A DNA stretch of 64,000 bases from TMED14 sp038145075 (GCA_038145075.1 JAYQOY010000002.1:1-64000); one strand, 5' to 3'; shown: positions 51,929-61,275, counted from the first letter of the stretch. Made by a program: numbers and translations. The notes: a model not told the origin generated them from the letters alone.

Positions 51929-54900
51929 GGGAGCGTAGGCGTTTCGATGATAGTGTCCCCTTCAGGGCCGCTGGAGTCTTCGGCGGGGGTATTCAAAATG
52001 GCTTGGAAAACCTTCGCTTGCTCCACCGTTTCAGCGATGAAGTTTTCCGCGATAATAAAGTCCAAGGTGTAGTTCGCTTGGAATTTGTCGTCCAAAGCGT
52101 CGTAGTTGTGCGCCAAGATCAGCAGCGCTTTGAAGCGCCATTCGCCTTGACCGGGCAAATTGTCAATCAGCCAGAAAATTTCTTCGTTCGAGGCCGAATG
52201 CGATCCGTCCAAGTACAAAATCAAGGCCTCATAGTAGGAAGCCTCCGCTTGCAGGACAGCCGGACCGTTCTTCTTTAATTCCGCATAGGCATTGAGCGAC
52301 TTTGTGACCCAGTCTTTTTGACTCTCCTCCAATCCAGGATCGCCCCACGAAGCAAGGAAGTCCGCTTTCCGCGTGCGGCTACCCATACCGATGGTCATGG
52401 CATTGCGCGCGACATTCGCTTTGGCTTCAGTTCGAACTTCTGGGCTATTGCGTTCGTCGGCCGCAACCACTTCGGAATAGCCGTAGGCCACTTCAAGGTG
52501 CTTCAAGGCTTGGTGGCCGCGCATCATGGCCACATTGGCTTCGCGCAGCAAGCTGGGGTCATCGCTTAAGGCGAGTACGGATTCCGCTGCGATAAGCATT
52601 TCGTCGGCGTTCTTTCGGGCCGAACTAATGCGCAAAATCCACGTCCACGCATTGATGTGGTGCTCGCCCACAGGCGCTTGCGTGACCTTGCGGAAGTAGC
52701 TCAAAGCCTCCTCCGCCTTGTTGAGACGGCGCGCAGATTCGCCTGCGTAGTGGTTAGCCTTCACCGTGAAGAAGCCATCGGGGAAGCGCTTCATGTAGCG
52801 GTCAAAGCCCGCCATAGCCTCGTCAAACTTGCTGGAGCCGTACTTGTCGTAGGCCGACATGTAGGCGACGCTGTCCAATTCGCTGGCGCGGATTTGGGCA
52901 AAGTCAATGCCCTGCACCCAAGTCAAATAGTCGTCGATGCGGTTGGCCTCGTCGTAGACGCTGCGTGCCGTGGTGATGGCTTCGCGCGCCTCTGGGGTTC
53001 CAGGGTATTTCTTCACGATGTCCTGGAAGGACGCGATGGCCGCATCCAAACGCTGGTCGTTGCGTTGGGCGATGGCGATGTTCAACGCGGCGCGGCGGGC
53101 CTTTTCGGAATTGGGCACGCGGCGCATGTAGGCCTTGAAGGAGGCTTCGGCATCGCTGTTTTCGCCGCGGCGAAGCTGCGTTTGTGCCAATTCGTACTGG
53201 GCTTCGTCCGAATACTTACCGCCATAGGCGTCGTTTTCCGTGTTGGCCGCCGCGAGGGCGCGCAAGGTGGCCATCTTTTGGCTGTCCTTGCCCAACAAGC
53301 CCATACAGAGCGCTTTCTGGAATTCGGCGTAGCCGGCATAGCGGCCGTTCGCGTCTAGTCGGACTGATTTTTCATAGTACTCCTGTGCCAAGGCGTGCTT
53401 GCCGAGCAAGAAATAGAGATCCGCCAAACGCAATGTGGCATCTTCGATCTTGCGGTCCTTGCCCTTGGCATCCTGGAGGTACACCCGGAATGCCGCCGAA
53501 GCATCTTCCAAGCGGTCCAACTTGTACAAGCAGTAGGCCTTGTTGTAGAGGGCGGTGGGACGTTCGGTCAAGGTGTAGCTTCCGGGAGTTTTCAGGAAGG
53601 ACTCAAATTGAGCGAGCGCCTCCTGGGCATCGCCCTTTCGGTAGGCCAATTCGCCCAACCAGAAATGGCTCAAGGCTACAAACGTCAAGTTCTGCGGATA
53701 GCCCAAGGACTTGTTGAAGTACTCTTGAGCGCCAGACCAGTCGCTGACTTGGAAGAATTCAACGGCGCGGAAGTAGGCCACACGCTGGTAGGCCTCGCGC
53801 ATAGCCATCGTGCCCATACCGGTTTGAACGATGGCCTCCATAGCACGTCCGTAGTCTTTGGACGTGATGTAGAGGTTTGCCAAGTATTCATTGGCTTCGC
53901 GGCGGTGCTCCGTTTGCGGGAAGTCGCTCAGGAAACGCTTAAACATGTCAATGGCGTCGCCAAAGGGGCTCGAACTCTTGTAGGTCAGTTTAGCGGCTTG
54001 GAAGGCGGATTCTTCGAGAATGACCGGATCCTTGGCCAATTCACTCACCGCTTTGAAGGCATTGAGTGCTTCCTCCAATTGGCCCTCTTTCACATAGCAG
54101 TCGGCCAAGAGGTACAGCCCGAATTCAGACACCTGACCCGCGTTGCTGGAAATCTTGTTCAAGGCCTGAATCGCCTCTTTGTAATGCCCGGTCTGCGCAT
54201 TGACCACCCCGAGCTGGTAGTAGTCGTCGGCGGTCATTTTTCCGCCCAAATCGCGGTGCATCGCCAAGTAGGGCAAGGCTTCGGGATAGCGCTTTTTCTT
54301 GTAGAGGCTTTGGCCAATCAGTTTGGCAATCTCTGGAGTGCGCTTGGCCGTGGCGTTCTTGAGCAAGGATTCACCCAGCTTCAACAGCTTGTCGTCCAAG
54401 CCTTGACGCGCATAGATTTGGGCCAAATAGTACGGAACGACCATGCCGAACTCTTCGTGGTTCTGCAAAGGCTCCAAGTTCTCCATCGCCGTCACATCGT
54501 TGGTGTCCAAGTACGCGATGTGGCCGTAGTAGTACTGGGCCGAAGCCGCAATGGGGTACTTGGTGGCTTTCGCCGCGGCCAATTGCGGACGGGCCAAATC
54601 GTACTCTTCCAACAAGAAATGCGAATAGCCGAGCTTGAATTGCACTTCGGCGCGTTCCGCCTTGGGCAGATAGAGACCGTCTAGGCGGCGCAGCCAATCG
54701 CGCGCATCGTTGTAGCGGCGGCGGTTGAAAGAATATTCGGCCATCTCCAAAACGGCTTCCTTGCGGCGGGCCGTGCTGGGGTACGCATCTAGGAAAGCCA
54801 GTACTTGGTCGCCCGCATCGCGGTTGAGCAATCGCACCGCGCAGATGGCTTTAAAGAAAGCGGCCTGCTCGGCCAAATCGGTTTGTGCATCCACGGATTG

Positions 54901-55062
54901 GAGGACTTCCCCGAAGCCTTCCGCGGCGGGAGCGTAGAGCGCTCGGTCGAACAAACCTCGGCTATCCGCGTAGATGGATTGGGGGGTGGCGTGGGAGAAG
55001 GGAGCCTGGCCATGAGCCGCTGCGGCCCCGACCAAGAACGCTAGTAGAAGTAATCTTCGCAT
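51925..55062 (-). CDS. Large periplasmic tetratricopeptide-repeat protein
   Basis: 1045 residues from MRRLLLLAFLVGAAAAHGQ (ATG at 55062; the adjacent ATG at 55065 is equal). The open frame reaches 55119, but the longer N-terminus lacks a signal and overlaps the promoter box. After the signal peptide it is almost all TPR units, e.g. AVLEMAEYSFNRRRYNDARD, YQLGVVNAQTGHYKEAIQAL, FWLGELAYRKGDAQEALAQF, LYFLLGKHALAQEYYEKSV. It probably scaffolds a complex with the downstream outer-membrane barrel. In Bacteroidota this pair is often found next to ftsE, as here. Confidence 0.85.
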   Translation of the reverse strand: MRRLLLLAFLVGAAAAHGQAPFSHATPQSIYADSRGLFDRALYAPAAEGFGEVLQSVDAQTDLAEQAAFFKAICAVRLLNRDAGDQVLAFLDAYPSTARRKEAVLEMAEYSFNRRRYNDARDWLRRLDGLYLPKAERAEVQFKLGYSHFLLEEYDLARPQLAAAKATKYPIAASAQYYYGHIAYLDTNDVTAMENLEPLQNHEEFGMVVPYYLAQIYARQGLDDKLLKLGESLLKNATAKRTPEIAKLIGQSLYKKKRYPEALPYLAMHRDLGGKMTADDYYQLGVVNAQTGHYKEAIQALNKISSNAGQVSEFGLYLLADCYVKEGQLEEALNAFKAVSELAKDPVILEESAFQAAKLTYKSSSPFGDAIDMFKRFLSDFPQTEHRREANEYLANLYITSKDYGRAMEAIVQTGMGTMAMREAYQRVAYFRAVEFFQVSDWSGAQEYFNKSLGYPQNLTFVALSHFWLGELAYRKGDAQEALAQFESFLKTPGSYTLTERPTALYNKAYCLYKLDRLEDASAAFRVYLQDAKGKDRKIEDATLRLADLYFLLGKHALAQEYYEKSVRLDANGRYAGYAEFQKALCMGLLGKDSQKMATLRALAAANTENDAYGGKYSDEAQYELAQTQLRRGENSDAEASFKAYMRRVPNSEKARRAALNIAIAQRNDQRLDAAIASFQDIVKKYPGTPEAREAITTARSVYDEANRIDDYLTWVQGIDFAQIRASELDSVAYMSAYDKYGSSKFDEAMAGFDRYMKRFPDGFFTVKANHYAGESARRLNKAEEALSYFRKVTQAPVGEHHINAWTWILRISSARKNADEMLIAAESVLALSDDPSLLREANVAMMRGHQALKHLEVAYGYSEVVAADERNSPEVRTEAKANVARNAMTIGMGSRTRKADFLASWGDPGLEESQKDWVTKSLNAYAELKKNGPAVLQAEASYYEALILYLDGSHSASNEEIFWLIDNLPGQGEWRFKALLILAHNYDALDDKFQANYTLDFIIAENFIAETVEQAKVFQAILNTPAEDSSGPEGDTIIETPTLP

Positions 55063-55076
55063 CATTGTCAGTAGCA

Positions 55077-55084
55077 TAAAGGTA
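55077..55084 (-). promoter_or_regulatory. Weak -7 box candidate for the TPR/barrel operon
   Basis: Minus strand TACCTTTA, one mismatch (last base) from TAnnTTTG, 14 bases before the ATG at 55062. It supports the shorter start. Confidence 0.4.
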
Positions 55085-55105
55085 GTCCGGACCACGAAAA
55101 TCCTG

Positions 55106-55113
55106 TTAATTTG
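55106..55113 (+). promoter_or_regulatory. Weak -7 box candidate for ftsE
   Basis: TTAATTTG, one mismatch from TAnnTTTG, 11 bases before the ftsE ATG. Confidence 0.3.
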
Positions 55114-55124
55114 TGGCATAAACC

Positions 55125-55820
55125 ATGCCTATGTCCTCTTCAAACCCCATCCTATCCCTCAAAAATGCGGACATTTATCAAGGTGACCATCTGATTTTGA
55201 ACCAGATAAACCTTGAAATGCAGCAAGGCGACTTCGTGTATTTGATCGGCGCGACCGGTTCCGGAAAGTCCTCTTTGCTGAAAACATTGTACGCCGACCT
55301 GCCTTTGACGGTGGGTGAAGGGCAGTTAGTGGGCTACGATTTGCGCGCGTTGAAGGATTCGGACATTCCTTTTTTGCGCCGAAACTTGGGCATCGTCTTC
55401 CAAGATTTTCAATTGCTGATGGACCGAAGCGTCTTTGACAACCTCGACTTTGTCCTTCAAGCGACCGGCCAGAACAACAAATCGGAAAATGCGGACCGCA
55501 TCCAACAGGTGCTCAAGCGCGTGGGCATGGCCACCAAAGAGCACAAGATGCCATTCCGTCTGTCCGGCGGGGAACAACAGCGCGTCGCCATTGCGCGGGC
55601 GCTCTTGAACAACCCCCCACTCATCCTCGCGGATGAGCCGACTGGTAACTTGGATCCGCACACCTCGGAGGAAATTATGCACTTGATGGAAGAAATTTCG
55701 GCATCCGGTCGCACCATCCTCATGGCTACGCACGACTATGCCTTGCTGCTCAAATTCCCGCACCAAACGTGGAAATGCGCCAATGGCAGCATCAGCAGCA
55801 CGGTGCAGCGCACACTTTAA
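55125..55820 (+). CDS. ftsE: Cell division ATP-binding protein FtsE
   Basis: 231 residues. Walker A GATGSGKSS, Q-loop VFQDFQLLMD, signature LSGGEQQRVAIARAL, Walker B LILADEPTGNLD and H-loop MATHDY. ABC ATPase that with FtsX controls peptidoglycan hydrolases at the septum; no ftsX lies in the window. Shares a divergent region with the TPR gene. Tail-to-tail overlap of 4 bases with the glycosyltransferase gene. Confidence 0.93.
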   Translation: MPMSSSNPILSLKNADIYQGDHLILNQINLEMQQGDFVYLIGATGSGKSSLLKTLYADLPLTVGEGQLVGYDLRALKDSDIPFLRRNLGIVFQDFQLLMDRSVFDNLDFVLQATGQNNKSENADRIQQVLKRVGMATKEHKMPFRLSGGEQQRVAIARALLNNPPLILADEPTGNLDPHTSEEIMHLMEEISASGRTILMATHDYALLLKFPHQTWKCANGSISSTVQRTL

Positions 55821-58057
55821 GCCAGAAGTTTCGCTAGGGAGCTCGGTTCCGTCAAAGGACGGCGGGCCGCTTTGACTGCCTCCGCTCGCTGGGCATCCCA
55901 TGGGCTTTTTGCCGCGGCTTCCACAGCCTCTGCCAGACTTTCCGGGCTGTCGTACGTGAAAATGCCCATTTCCGGCGTCCAATCAAGTCCTTGTACTGCG
56001 GTTTCGTGTGCCACAATCCAACGCGCCTGGTACAGCGCTTGAATGAGTTTAAGCTTAAGGCCCAAGCTGTGTTCCGCGTGGACCAGGACCATCGACGCAT
56101 CCTGGAAAGCCTGAGCCATCGCCGCATCGTCGGGTCGGTCGAGGATCTGCACGCCGATGTTCCTTGCGAGCTGGCGCAAATCGTCGGAAAAGTCATGCCC
56201 CGCCCAGGTGACGGCTACCGGGAGATTGGCAGTCCAGCGAGCAGCGCGCTCGTTCTCCACGACCGAAAATTTCCCGGGAACCAGGAGGCTTATTTGGGCA
56301 GCGGGCTGTTCAGGTGGGGTACCGGAAAAGCGCTTTTGAGGGGGGACCACAGTGGCGGCAGTCCCTCCCATCGCCTGCCAGGCCTGAGCGTCCCCGGCTG
56401 TCAAGGTCCACACGGGACCTGCCCAGCGCTTCGCCAGGGCGCGCTCCCAACGCAGCAGCTTCGCCGCCTCCCAGCGCAAATACGCCCGCTTGAGCCCGGT
56501 CGAATAGCTCGCCAAACTCTGGTAGTACTGGGCCTCCGGGTTGTGCCAACGCAGGATAGCGTCTTTGGGGAAGTTGAGACCCGTTAGGTGTGTGCCTTGG
56601 ACGATGTGCGTTCCTTGCGCTGTGGCGAGGGCCTCTTGAAGCACCCGGGTGCTGCGACTCCCCACGATGTAAGGCCGGCTCCACGAAAGGATGGCCCAAG
56701 GGTTGCGGCAGTAGGTCTTGAACTGCACACCCGAATGCTCACTCAATCTAAGCGCTTGGGCGTGGGCTAGGGCCGTCTTGGTGGTGGCATGCAAAACCAC
56801 CTGGTAGCCAGAGTGTAGGAGGTTTTCGACTTGCCCTGCCACTTCCAAGGTGCCACCGTAGGGCGGCGGTTCCAGGCGGTCCATGGACCAGACGTGCACC
56901 GTCTTTTCTCCGTTCAACCGGCGAATCAGCTCATTCCACGTCTCTTTTTCGTGGTCCCAGTGGTAGCGGTGGGCCGCTTGCTGGGCGGCTTGAACGGCGC
57001 GGCGGTAGGCTTCGGGTTGGAGGAGCTCGTTTGCAGCACTCAAGATGGCTTCGGGCGTCGTTTCTGGGATGACGCGACCGGCCGCGCCGAGGTGCGCGGC
57101 GACTTCGACCAGGTTGCTGGCGATGACGGGGATGCCCGCTTGGAAGTAGTCAAAGAGTTTGTTGGGCAGGCTCCAGCGGTAGTTCCGGCTTTTGGGCTTG
57201 TCCAGAGAGAACCCGAGGTGGGCGGCTTGGGTGTAGCGGAGCAGTGCCTCGCGCGGCACGCGACCGATGAAGCGGACTTTGGCATCTGTCCAGCCCTGGG
57301 CATCTGCGCTGCGCTGGAGGTGGGGTAAGGCGTCGCCGGAACCGACGATGAGCAGTAAGGCCTTGGAGTCTTGGCCTACCGCTTCAAGGAGTTCTTCCGC
57401 CCCTCGGTCGATGTTGATGCCTGCGCCTTGAAGGATCCAAATGGGGCGGTCTGTGGGAAGGTTGAGTTCGCGGCAAGCCTCCAAGCGGCGGGCTTCCTGG
57501 TGGTCGTCTCCGGTCGGCGGGAAGGGCAGACCTTCCTCGGGGAGGAGGGGTACATTTCGGACTACTTGGAGCGACTGCCCATATTCGGCATAGTAGGCCT
57601 GTGCAATACTGGTATTGACGGTGATGCCTGCGGTGATGCGGGGAAAGCAGCGCTTTTCCACCCAGCGCCAAAGGCCTTGAATGAAGGGGCGCGATTCGAG
57701 CTCCGGGGCGCCTAAAAAGTACTCGTGGCTGTCGTAGACCAGGGCTTTAGCACGGCGGCGCGCCCAGTAGGCGTTGGGCCAGAGGGTGTCGAGATCGTTG
57801 GCCAGATAGACGTCTGGTTTTTCCCGAAGCAAGACATCCCACAAGCGCCATTGAAATTCGAGGTAGAACAGGGGGCCTTTGTGGAAGCGGCAGGCGAAGC
57901 GTTCGGTGCGGTAGGGGCGTGTCAGCGGGGCGGGATTGGGGTAGGTTCGGCCCACGAGCACGACCTCATAGCCCATCTCCTGCCAAACCATGCAGCTGCG
58001 GTGCACGCGCTGGTCCGAATGCAAATCGTTGATAACCGCTAACACGACTTTAGGCAT
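55817..58057 (-). CDS. Two-domain fused glycosyltransferase
   Basis: 746 residues from the ATG at 58057 (a GTG at 58063 is a poorer choice). The N-half (about 1-380) resembles a GT4-type enzyme common in Bacteroidota: VVLAVINDLHSDQRVHR, ANDLDTLWPNAYW, VYDSHEYFLGAPE, IWILQGAGINIDRGAEEL, SLPNKLFDYFQAGIPVIAS. The C-half (from about 385, base ~56905) resembles a second family usually encoded by a separate gene: WSMDRLEPPPYGGTLEVAG, SRPYIVGSRSTRVLQEAL, RWHNPEAQYYQSLASYS, GLKLKLIQALYQAR. No membrane segments. It probably adds sugars to a surface polysaccharide or lipid; donor and acceptor are unknown. Confidence 0.82.
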   Translation of the reverse strand: MPKVVLAVINDLHSDQRVHRSCMVWQEMGYEVVLVGRTYPNPAPLTRPYRTERFACRFHKGPLFYLEFQWRLWDVLLREKPDVYLANDLDTLWPNAYWARRRAKALVYDSHEYFLGAPELESRPFIQGLWRWVEKRCFPRITAGITVNTSIAQAYYAEYGQSLQVVRNVPLLPEEGLPFPPTGDDHQEARRLEACRELNLPTDRPIWILQGAGINIDRGAEELLEAVGQDSKALLLIVGSGDALPHLQRSADAQGWTDAKVRFIGRVPREALLRYTQAAHLGFSLDKPKSRNYRWSLPNKLFDYFQAGIPVIASNLVEVAAHLGAAGRVIPETTPEAILSAANELLQPEAYRRAVQAAQQAAHRYHWDHEKETWNELIRRLNGEKTVHVWSMDRLEPPPYGGTLEVAGQVENLLHSGYQVVLHATTKTALAHAQALRLSEHSGVQFKTYCRNPWAILSWSRPYIVGSRSTRVLQEALATAQGTHIVQGTHLTGLNFPKDAILRWHNPEAQYYQSLASYSTGLKRAYLRWEAAKLLRWERALAKRWAGPVWTLTAGDAQAWQAMGGTAATVVPPQKRFSGTPPEQPAAQISLLVPGKFSVVENERAARWTANLPVAVTWAGHDFSDDLRQLARNIGVQILDRPDDAAMAQAFQDASMVLVHAEHSLGLKLKLIQALYQARWIVAHETAVQGLDWTPEMGIFTYDSPESLAEAVEAAAKSPWDAQRAEAVKAARRPLTEPSSLAKLLA

Positions 58058-58085
58058 AGGCACGAAGGTAGGCCAAAGCCTCGGC

Positions 58086-58093
58086 TATCTTTG
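58086..58093 (+). promoter_or_regulatory. -7 promoter box of queA, 5 bases from the start codon
   Basis: TATCTTTG, perfect TAnnTTTG, only 5 bases before the queA ATG, so the mRNA may be leaderless. On the other strand a weaker TACCTTCG (58063-58070) sits 5 bases before the glycosyltransferase ATG. Confidence 0.6.
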
Positions 58094-58098
58094 CGGCC

Positions 58099-59298
58099 AT
58101 GGATCCCCGCGGGCTGCAGATTGCCGATTTTACCTACGACTTGCCGGATGCGCGCATTGCGCAGTTTGCCGTCGAGCCTCGGGACGCCGCCAAATTGCTG
58201 GTGTATGCCCAGGGGGCTGCTCCGAAGCACGTACAGGTTCGGGACATCGCATCCGCTCTGGAGGCCGTGGATTTTTTGAGCGGGGGACACCTGGTATTGA
58301 ACGAAACCCGCGTCGTTCAGGCCCGACTGTACTTTCCTCGGGGCGAGGGCCAGCCGTTTGAGCTGTTTTACCTCAGTCCAGCAAGCGGTTCCGTCGAGGA
58401 GGCCATGGCCGCGACGGGCGAACTCATCGCCCGCTGCAAAGTGCGCTTTTCCAAGAAATGGAAGGCGGATCGCGTGCTAGAACTCGATGGGCTCCAGGCC
58501 GAACGCCTCAGCGTCGAAGGCGATGTGTCCGTCGTGCGCTTTTCCTGGAGTACGGGCGCTACATGGTCCGAAATTTTGGAGGAGCGCGGAAACCTCCCCC
58601 TTCCTCCCTACATGCAACGTGCGGCCGAAGCGGCCGATGCCGAGCGCTACCAAACGGTCTATGCTCGAGCGGAAGGCTCGGTCGCGGCCCCAACTGCAGG
58701 CCTTCATTGGACCACCGAGCGTTTGGACGAGGTGGTAGGCCTTGGCTGGGACCTGCAGCGGGTAAAGCTGCACGTGGGGGCCGGAACCTTTCAGCCGGTT
58801 TCGTCGGACCAGATGGGCGAACACCCCATGCATGCCGAAGAAATTCACGTATCCCTTGAGACCATCGAGGCTCTCCGCGATGGCCGGCCCATCTGGGCCG
58901 TGGGCACTACGGCGGCCCGTACGCTGGAGAGCGTGTTCTTGCTCGGACGCATGGCGCGGGCGGGCTGGGAACTCCCCTCCCTCCTTCCGCAATGGGCCGC
59001 TTACGATGCAGGATTGCCGGAGTGCAGCCGCGAGGAGGCCTTGGAGGCCTTGGCCCAGTACCTGCGCAGCCGCGGTATGAAAGGCTACCAAGGGCAAACG
59101 CAGATTCTGATTGCGCCGCCCTACCGCTTTCGGATGGTCGACCTCTTGATGACCAATTTTCACCAACCTCAGAGCACCTTGCTCTTGCTCGTCGCTTCGG
59201 GCATTGGCTCGGTTTGGAAGGATCTGTACACCGAAGCGCTCCAAAAGGACTACCGCTTCCTTTCCTACGGCGACGCCTGCTTGTTCCGAATTCGCTAA
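58099..59298 (+). CDS. queA: S-adenosylmethionine:tRNA ribosyltransferase-isomerase (QueA family)
   Basis: 399 residues. DFTYDLPDARIAQFAVEPRD, LVLNETRVVQARL, GNLPLPPYMQR, YQTVYARAEGSVAAPTAGLH and LMTNFHQPQSTLLLLVASG are QueA motifs. It transfers a ribosyl group from SAM to 7-aminomethyl-7-deazaguanine in tRNA (queuosine path; substrates have GUN anticodons, such as tRNA-Tyr at 27224-27305). About 45 residues longer than E. coli QueA; Bacteroidota have a longer QueA-like form, so a paralogue with changed role is possible. Confidence 0.9.
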   Translation: MDPRGLQIADFTYDLPDARIAQFAVEPRDAAKLLVYAQGAAPKHVQVRDIASALEAVDFLSGGHLVLNETRVVQARLYFPRGEGQPFELFYLSPASGSVEEAMAATGELIARCKVRFSKKWKADRVLELDGLQAERLSVEGDVSVVRFSWSTGATWSEILEERGNLPLPPYMQRAAEAADAERYQTVYARAEGSVAAPTAGLHWTTERLDEVVGLGWDLQRVKLHVGAGTFQPVSSDQMGEHPMHAEEIHVSLETIEALRDGRPIWAVGTTAARTLESVFLLGRMARAGWELPSLLPQWAAYDAGLPECSREEALEALAQYLRSRGMKGYQGQTQILIAPPYRFRMVDLLMTNFHQPQSTLLLLVASGIGSVWKDLYTEALQKDYRFLSYGDACLFRIR

Positions 59299-59389
59299 GG
59301 CGCTTACTTGGGCAGGTGTTTCGTTCGACGCTAGCCGTTTGTACCGGAGCGTGGACGAATGTGAATAGAGGGCGAACCATCTTGCGCCC

Positions 59390-60298
59390 ATGTTTTACCG
59401 ATCTAGCATCCTAGCTCTACTGTGCATTCTTTTCGGGAGTCCGCTCTGTGGGCAGGAGGTAGATTCGGTTCGTATTCTTTGGTGGAATGTCGAAAATGCC
59501 TTCGATACGGTTGACGACCCCTTGACCTACGACGAGGAATTCACCCCCGGAGGAACCAAGGCGTGGAGCTCCTACCGCTTTTACCGGAAAGTGACAGCCC
59601 TGGCCAAGGGTTTGCGTGCCGTAGCGGGGAGCGATAGTCCCGATTTTATTGGGCTTTGCGAAGTGGAATCGCCGGCGGTCATGGACGCCTTGATGCGGCG
59701 GCTTCCTTGGGAATGGCCGCTCTGGCAGTACTACGAGGAAGGGCCTGATGCGCGGGGCATCGACATCGTGGTGCTTTACCATTCGGAGCGGTGGGAACTC
59801 GTCACAGCGGGACAGATTGCTAACGAAGCCGTGGAACGTTCGCGATCGGCCGTTATGACCACGTTCGTGCGGCGTGAAGCGCCCTTGGACACCTTGGTCT
59901 TGAGTTGGTGGCACCTGCCCTCAAGGCGGCGATCCAATCCGGCCTACCGGCAGTCCTCTCTGGCGAGCTTTGCCCGGGATGGGCCCTCGGACTTCATTTT
60001 GGGCGATATGAACAGCGATCCGCGGGGGCCGTTGGCCGGCTGGATGGAGGCTTTGGGCTATGGACACCTACCGCAAATGGGGCCCTGGGGTACCTATGCA
60101 TTCGGGCAAAAATGGAGCCACCTGGACAGTGTGTGGAGGTGTTCATCTTCCTCATGGCAAGGGATTTACAAGGTGTTTTCGTTTGGACTGAGTGAGAATA
60201 CCGCAGGCCAACTCTCTCTTAAACCCACCTTTTACGCAGGAACCTACTACGGAGGCGCATCCGACCACCTTCCCTTGCGCATCTGTGTACACAAGTAG
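59390..60298 (+). CDS. Secreted endonuclease/exonuclease/phosphatase-fold protein
   Basis: 302 residues with a signal peptide (MFYRSSILALLCILFGSPLC). EEP-fold motifs: RILWWNVENAFDTVDDP, FIGLCEVES (catalytic Glu), GIDIVVLYHS, LGDMNSDPRG and GGASDHLPL (Asp/His pair). Metal-dependent phosphodiesterase fold; it could cut nucleic acid or phosphate esters outside the cell. Separate from queA by 91 bases; no clear -7 box there. Confidence 0.88.
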   Translation: MFYRSSILALLCILFGSPLCGQEVDSVRILWWNVENAFDTVDDPLTYDEEFTPGGTKAWSSYRFYRKVTALAKGLRAVAGSDSPDFIGLCEVESPAVMDALMRRLPWEWPLWQYYEEGPDARGIDIVVLYHSERWELVTAGQIANEAVERSRSAVMTTFVRREAPLDTLVLSWWHLPSRRRSNPAYRQSSLASFARDGPSDFILGDMNSDPRGPLAGWMEALGYGHLPQMGPWGTYAFGQKWSHLDSVWRCSSSSWQGIYKVFSFGLSENTAGQLSLKPTFYAGTYYGGASDHLPLRICVHK

Positions 60299-60310
60299 GG
60301 GGGAGTGTCG

Positions 60311-60318
60311 TACATTTA
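60311..60318 (+). promoter_or_regulatory. -7 box candidate for the Omp28-like gene
   Basis: TACATTTA, one mismatch from TAnnTTTG, 27 bases before the ATG at 60346, the same distance as for gyrB and mdh. Confidence 0.4.
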
Positions 60319-60345
60319 GGCTTTGAATCCTACACGATTATCCAT

Positions 60346-61275
60346 ATGAAAAAGTTTTTATCGCTTTCTATCCTCGCTTTGGTGGCTGCCAGCTGCACCA
60401 AGCCTGAGCCTGAGCCAACTCCTGAGAAGTACATCACGGACGATTTGGTGGTGACGGAAGACCAGAAGGCTTTCTTGATCGAGACCACAGGTACCTGGTG
60501 TCAGTACTGCCCCAACGGTGCCGCTTTGATGTTGAAAGAACAGCGCCGCTACAACGTAGAGGGCGACAGCAACATTCGCGTAATTGGTTTTGCCTCGCAC
60601 ACCGGCGATTTGTTGGAGACGCCTGTTCAAACCTTGTTGAACAATGCCTTCCCCACGAGTGGCGTACCCAACTTTTACGTCAATAATGCGGATGCGGGTC
60701 AAAGCATTGCAGGCCCCACGGCCGCTGCCTTGAGCGGAACACCTGTCGTAGGCGTTGCGCACGTACACCACGAGAATGCTTCGGGTGATACGGTGATCGT
60801 AGACGTCAAGGTTCAATTCTTCGAAGACAGCAAGAACAAGTCCTACTTCGTGCAGAGCTACTTGTTGGCCACGGGCATTGAAGCACGTGAGTACACGGTG
60901 AACGGCATGCCCGTTAACCTCAACCAAGTCTCTTCCGTACCCATCGTTACGACGGGTTCAGGCGTGACGCCTTCTACCTGGGCTGTAGATACAGTTGGTA
61001 AGAAGTCTGGAGACATTTACACCCACGATCACGTGCCCGTGGTTTCTGGTGTGACTGATTTTGAGTGGGGTGTCACTTTGGATACCGTTAACCCCTTGGG
61101 CCGCTCGTACTTCAAAGGCGACATCTTCGGCTCTAAGTACACACCTATCCAGATCAAGCTTCCCAAAGTACTTCCCTCCGTTCCTGGTGTAGAGTATGAA
61201 GTGGTGACCATCATCTGGTCAGAGCGCTTTGACGGAACTGCTGGCGTGCTCTTCGTCAACGGTTACGAGGGCTAA
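60346..61275 (+). CDS. Omp28-related outer-membrane lipoprotein
   Basis: 309 residues. Lipobox-like AASC at the end of the signal (MKKFLSLSILALVAASCTKP), a Pro/Glu linker, then a thioredoxin-like domain with ETTGTWCQYCPNGAALM (CxxC pair), FPTSGVPNFYVNN and a beta-rich C-terminal half. This is the Omp28 family layout of Bacteroidota surface lipoproteins. The CxxC suggests redox activity but is not proof. Ends before a strong terminator. Confidence 0.87.
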   Translation: MKKFLSLSILALVAASCTKPEPEPTPEKYITDDLVVTEDQKAFLIETTGTWCQYCPNGAALMLKEQRRYNVEGDSNIRVIGFASHTGDLLETPVQTLLNNAFPTSGVPNFYVNNADAGQSIAGPTAAALSGTPVVGVAHVHHENASGDTVIVDVKVQFFEDSKNKSYFVQSYLLATGIEAREYTVNGMPVNLNQVSSVPIVTTGSGVTPSTWAVDTVGKKSGDIYTHDHVPVVSGVTDFEWGVTLDTVNPLGRSYFKGDIFGSKYTPIQIKLPKVLPSVPGVEYEVVTIIWSERFDGTAGVLFVNGYEG

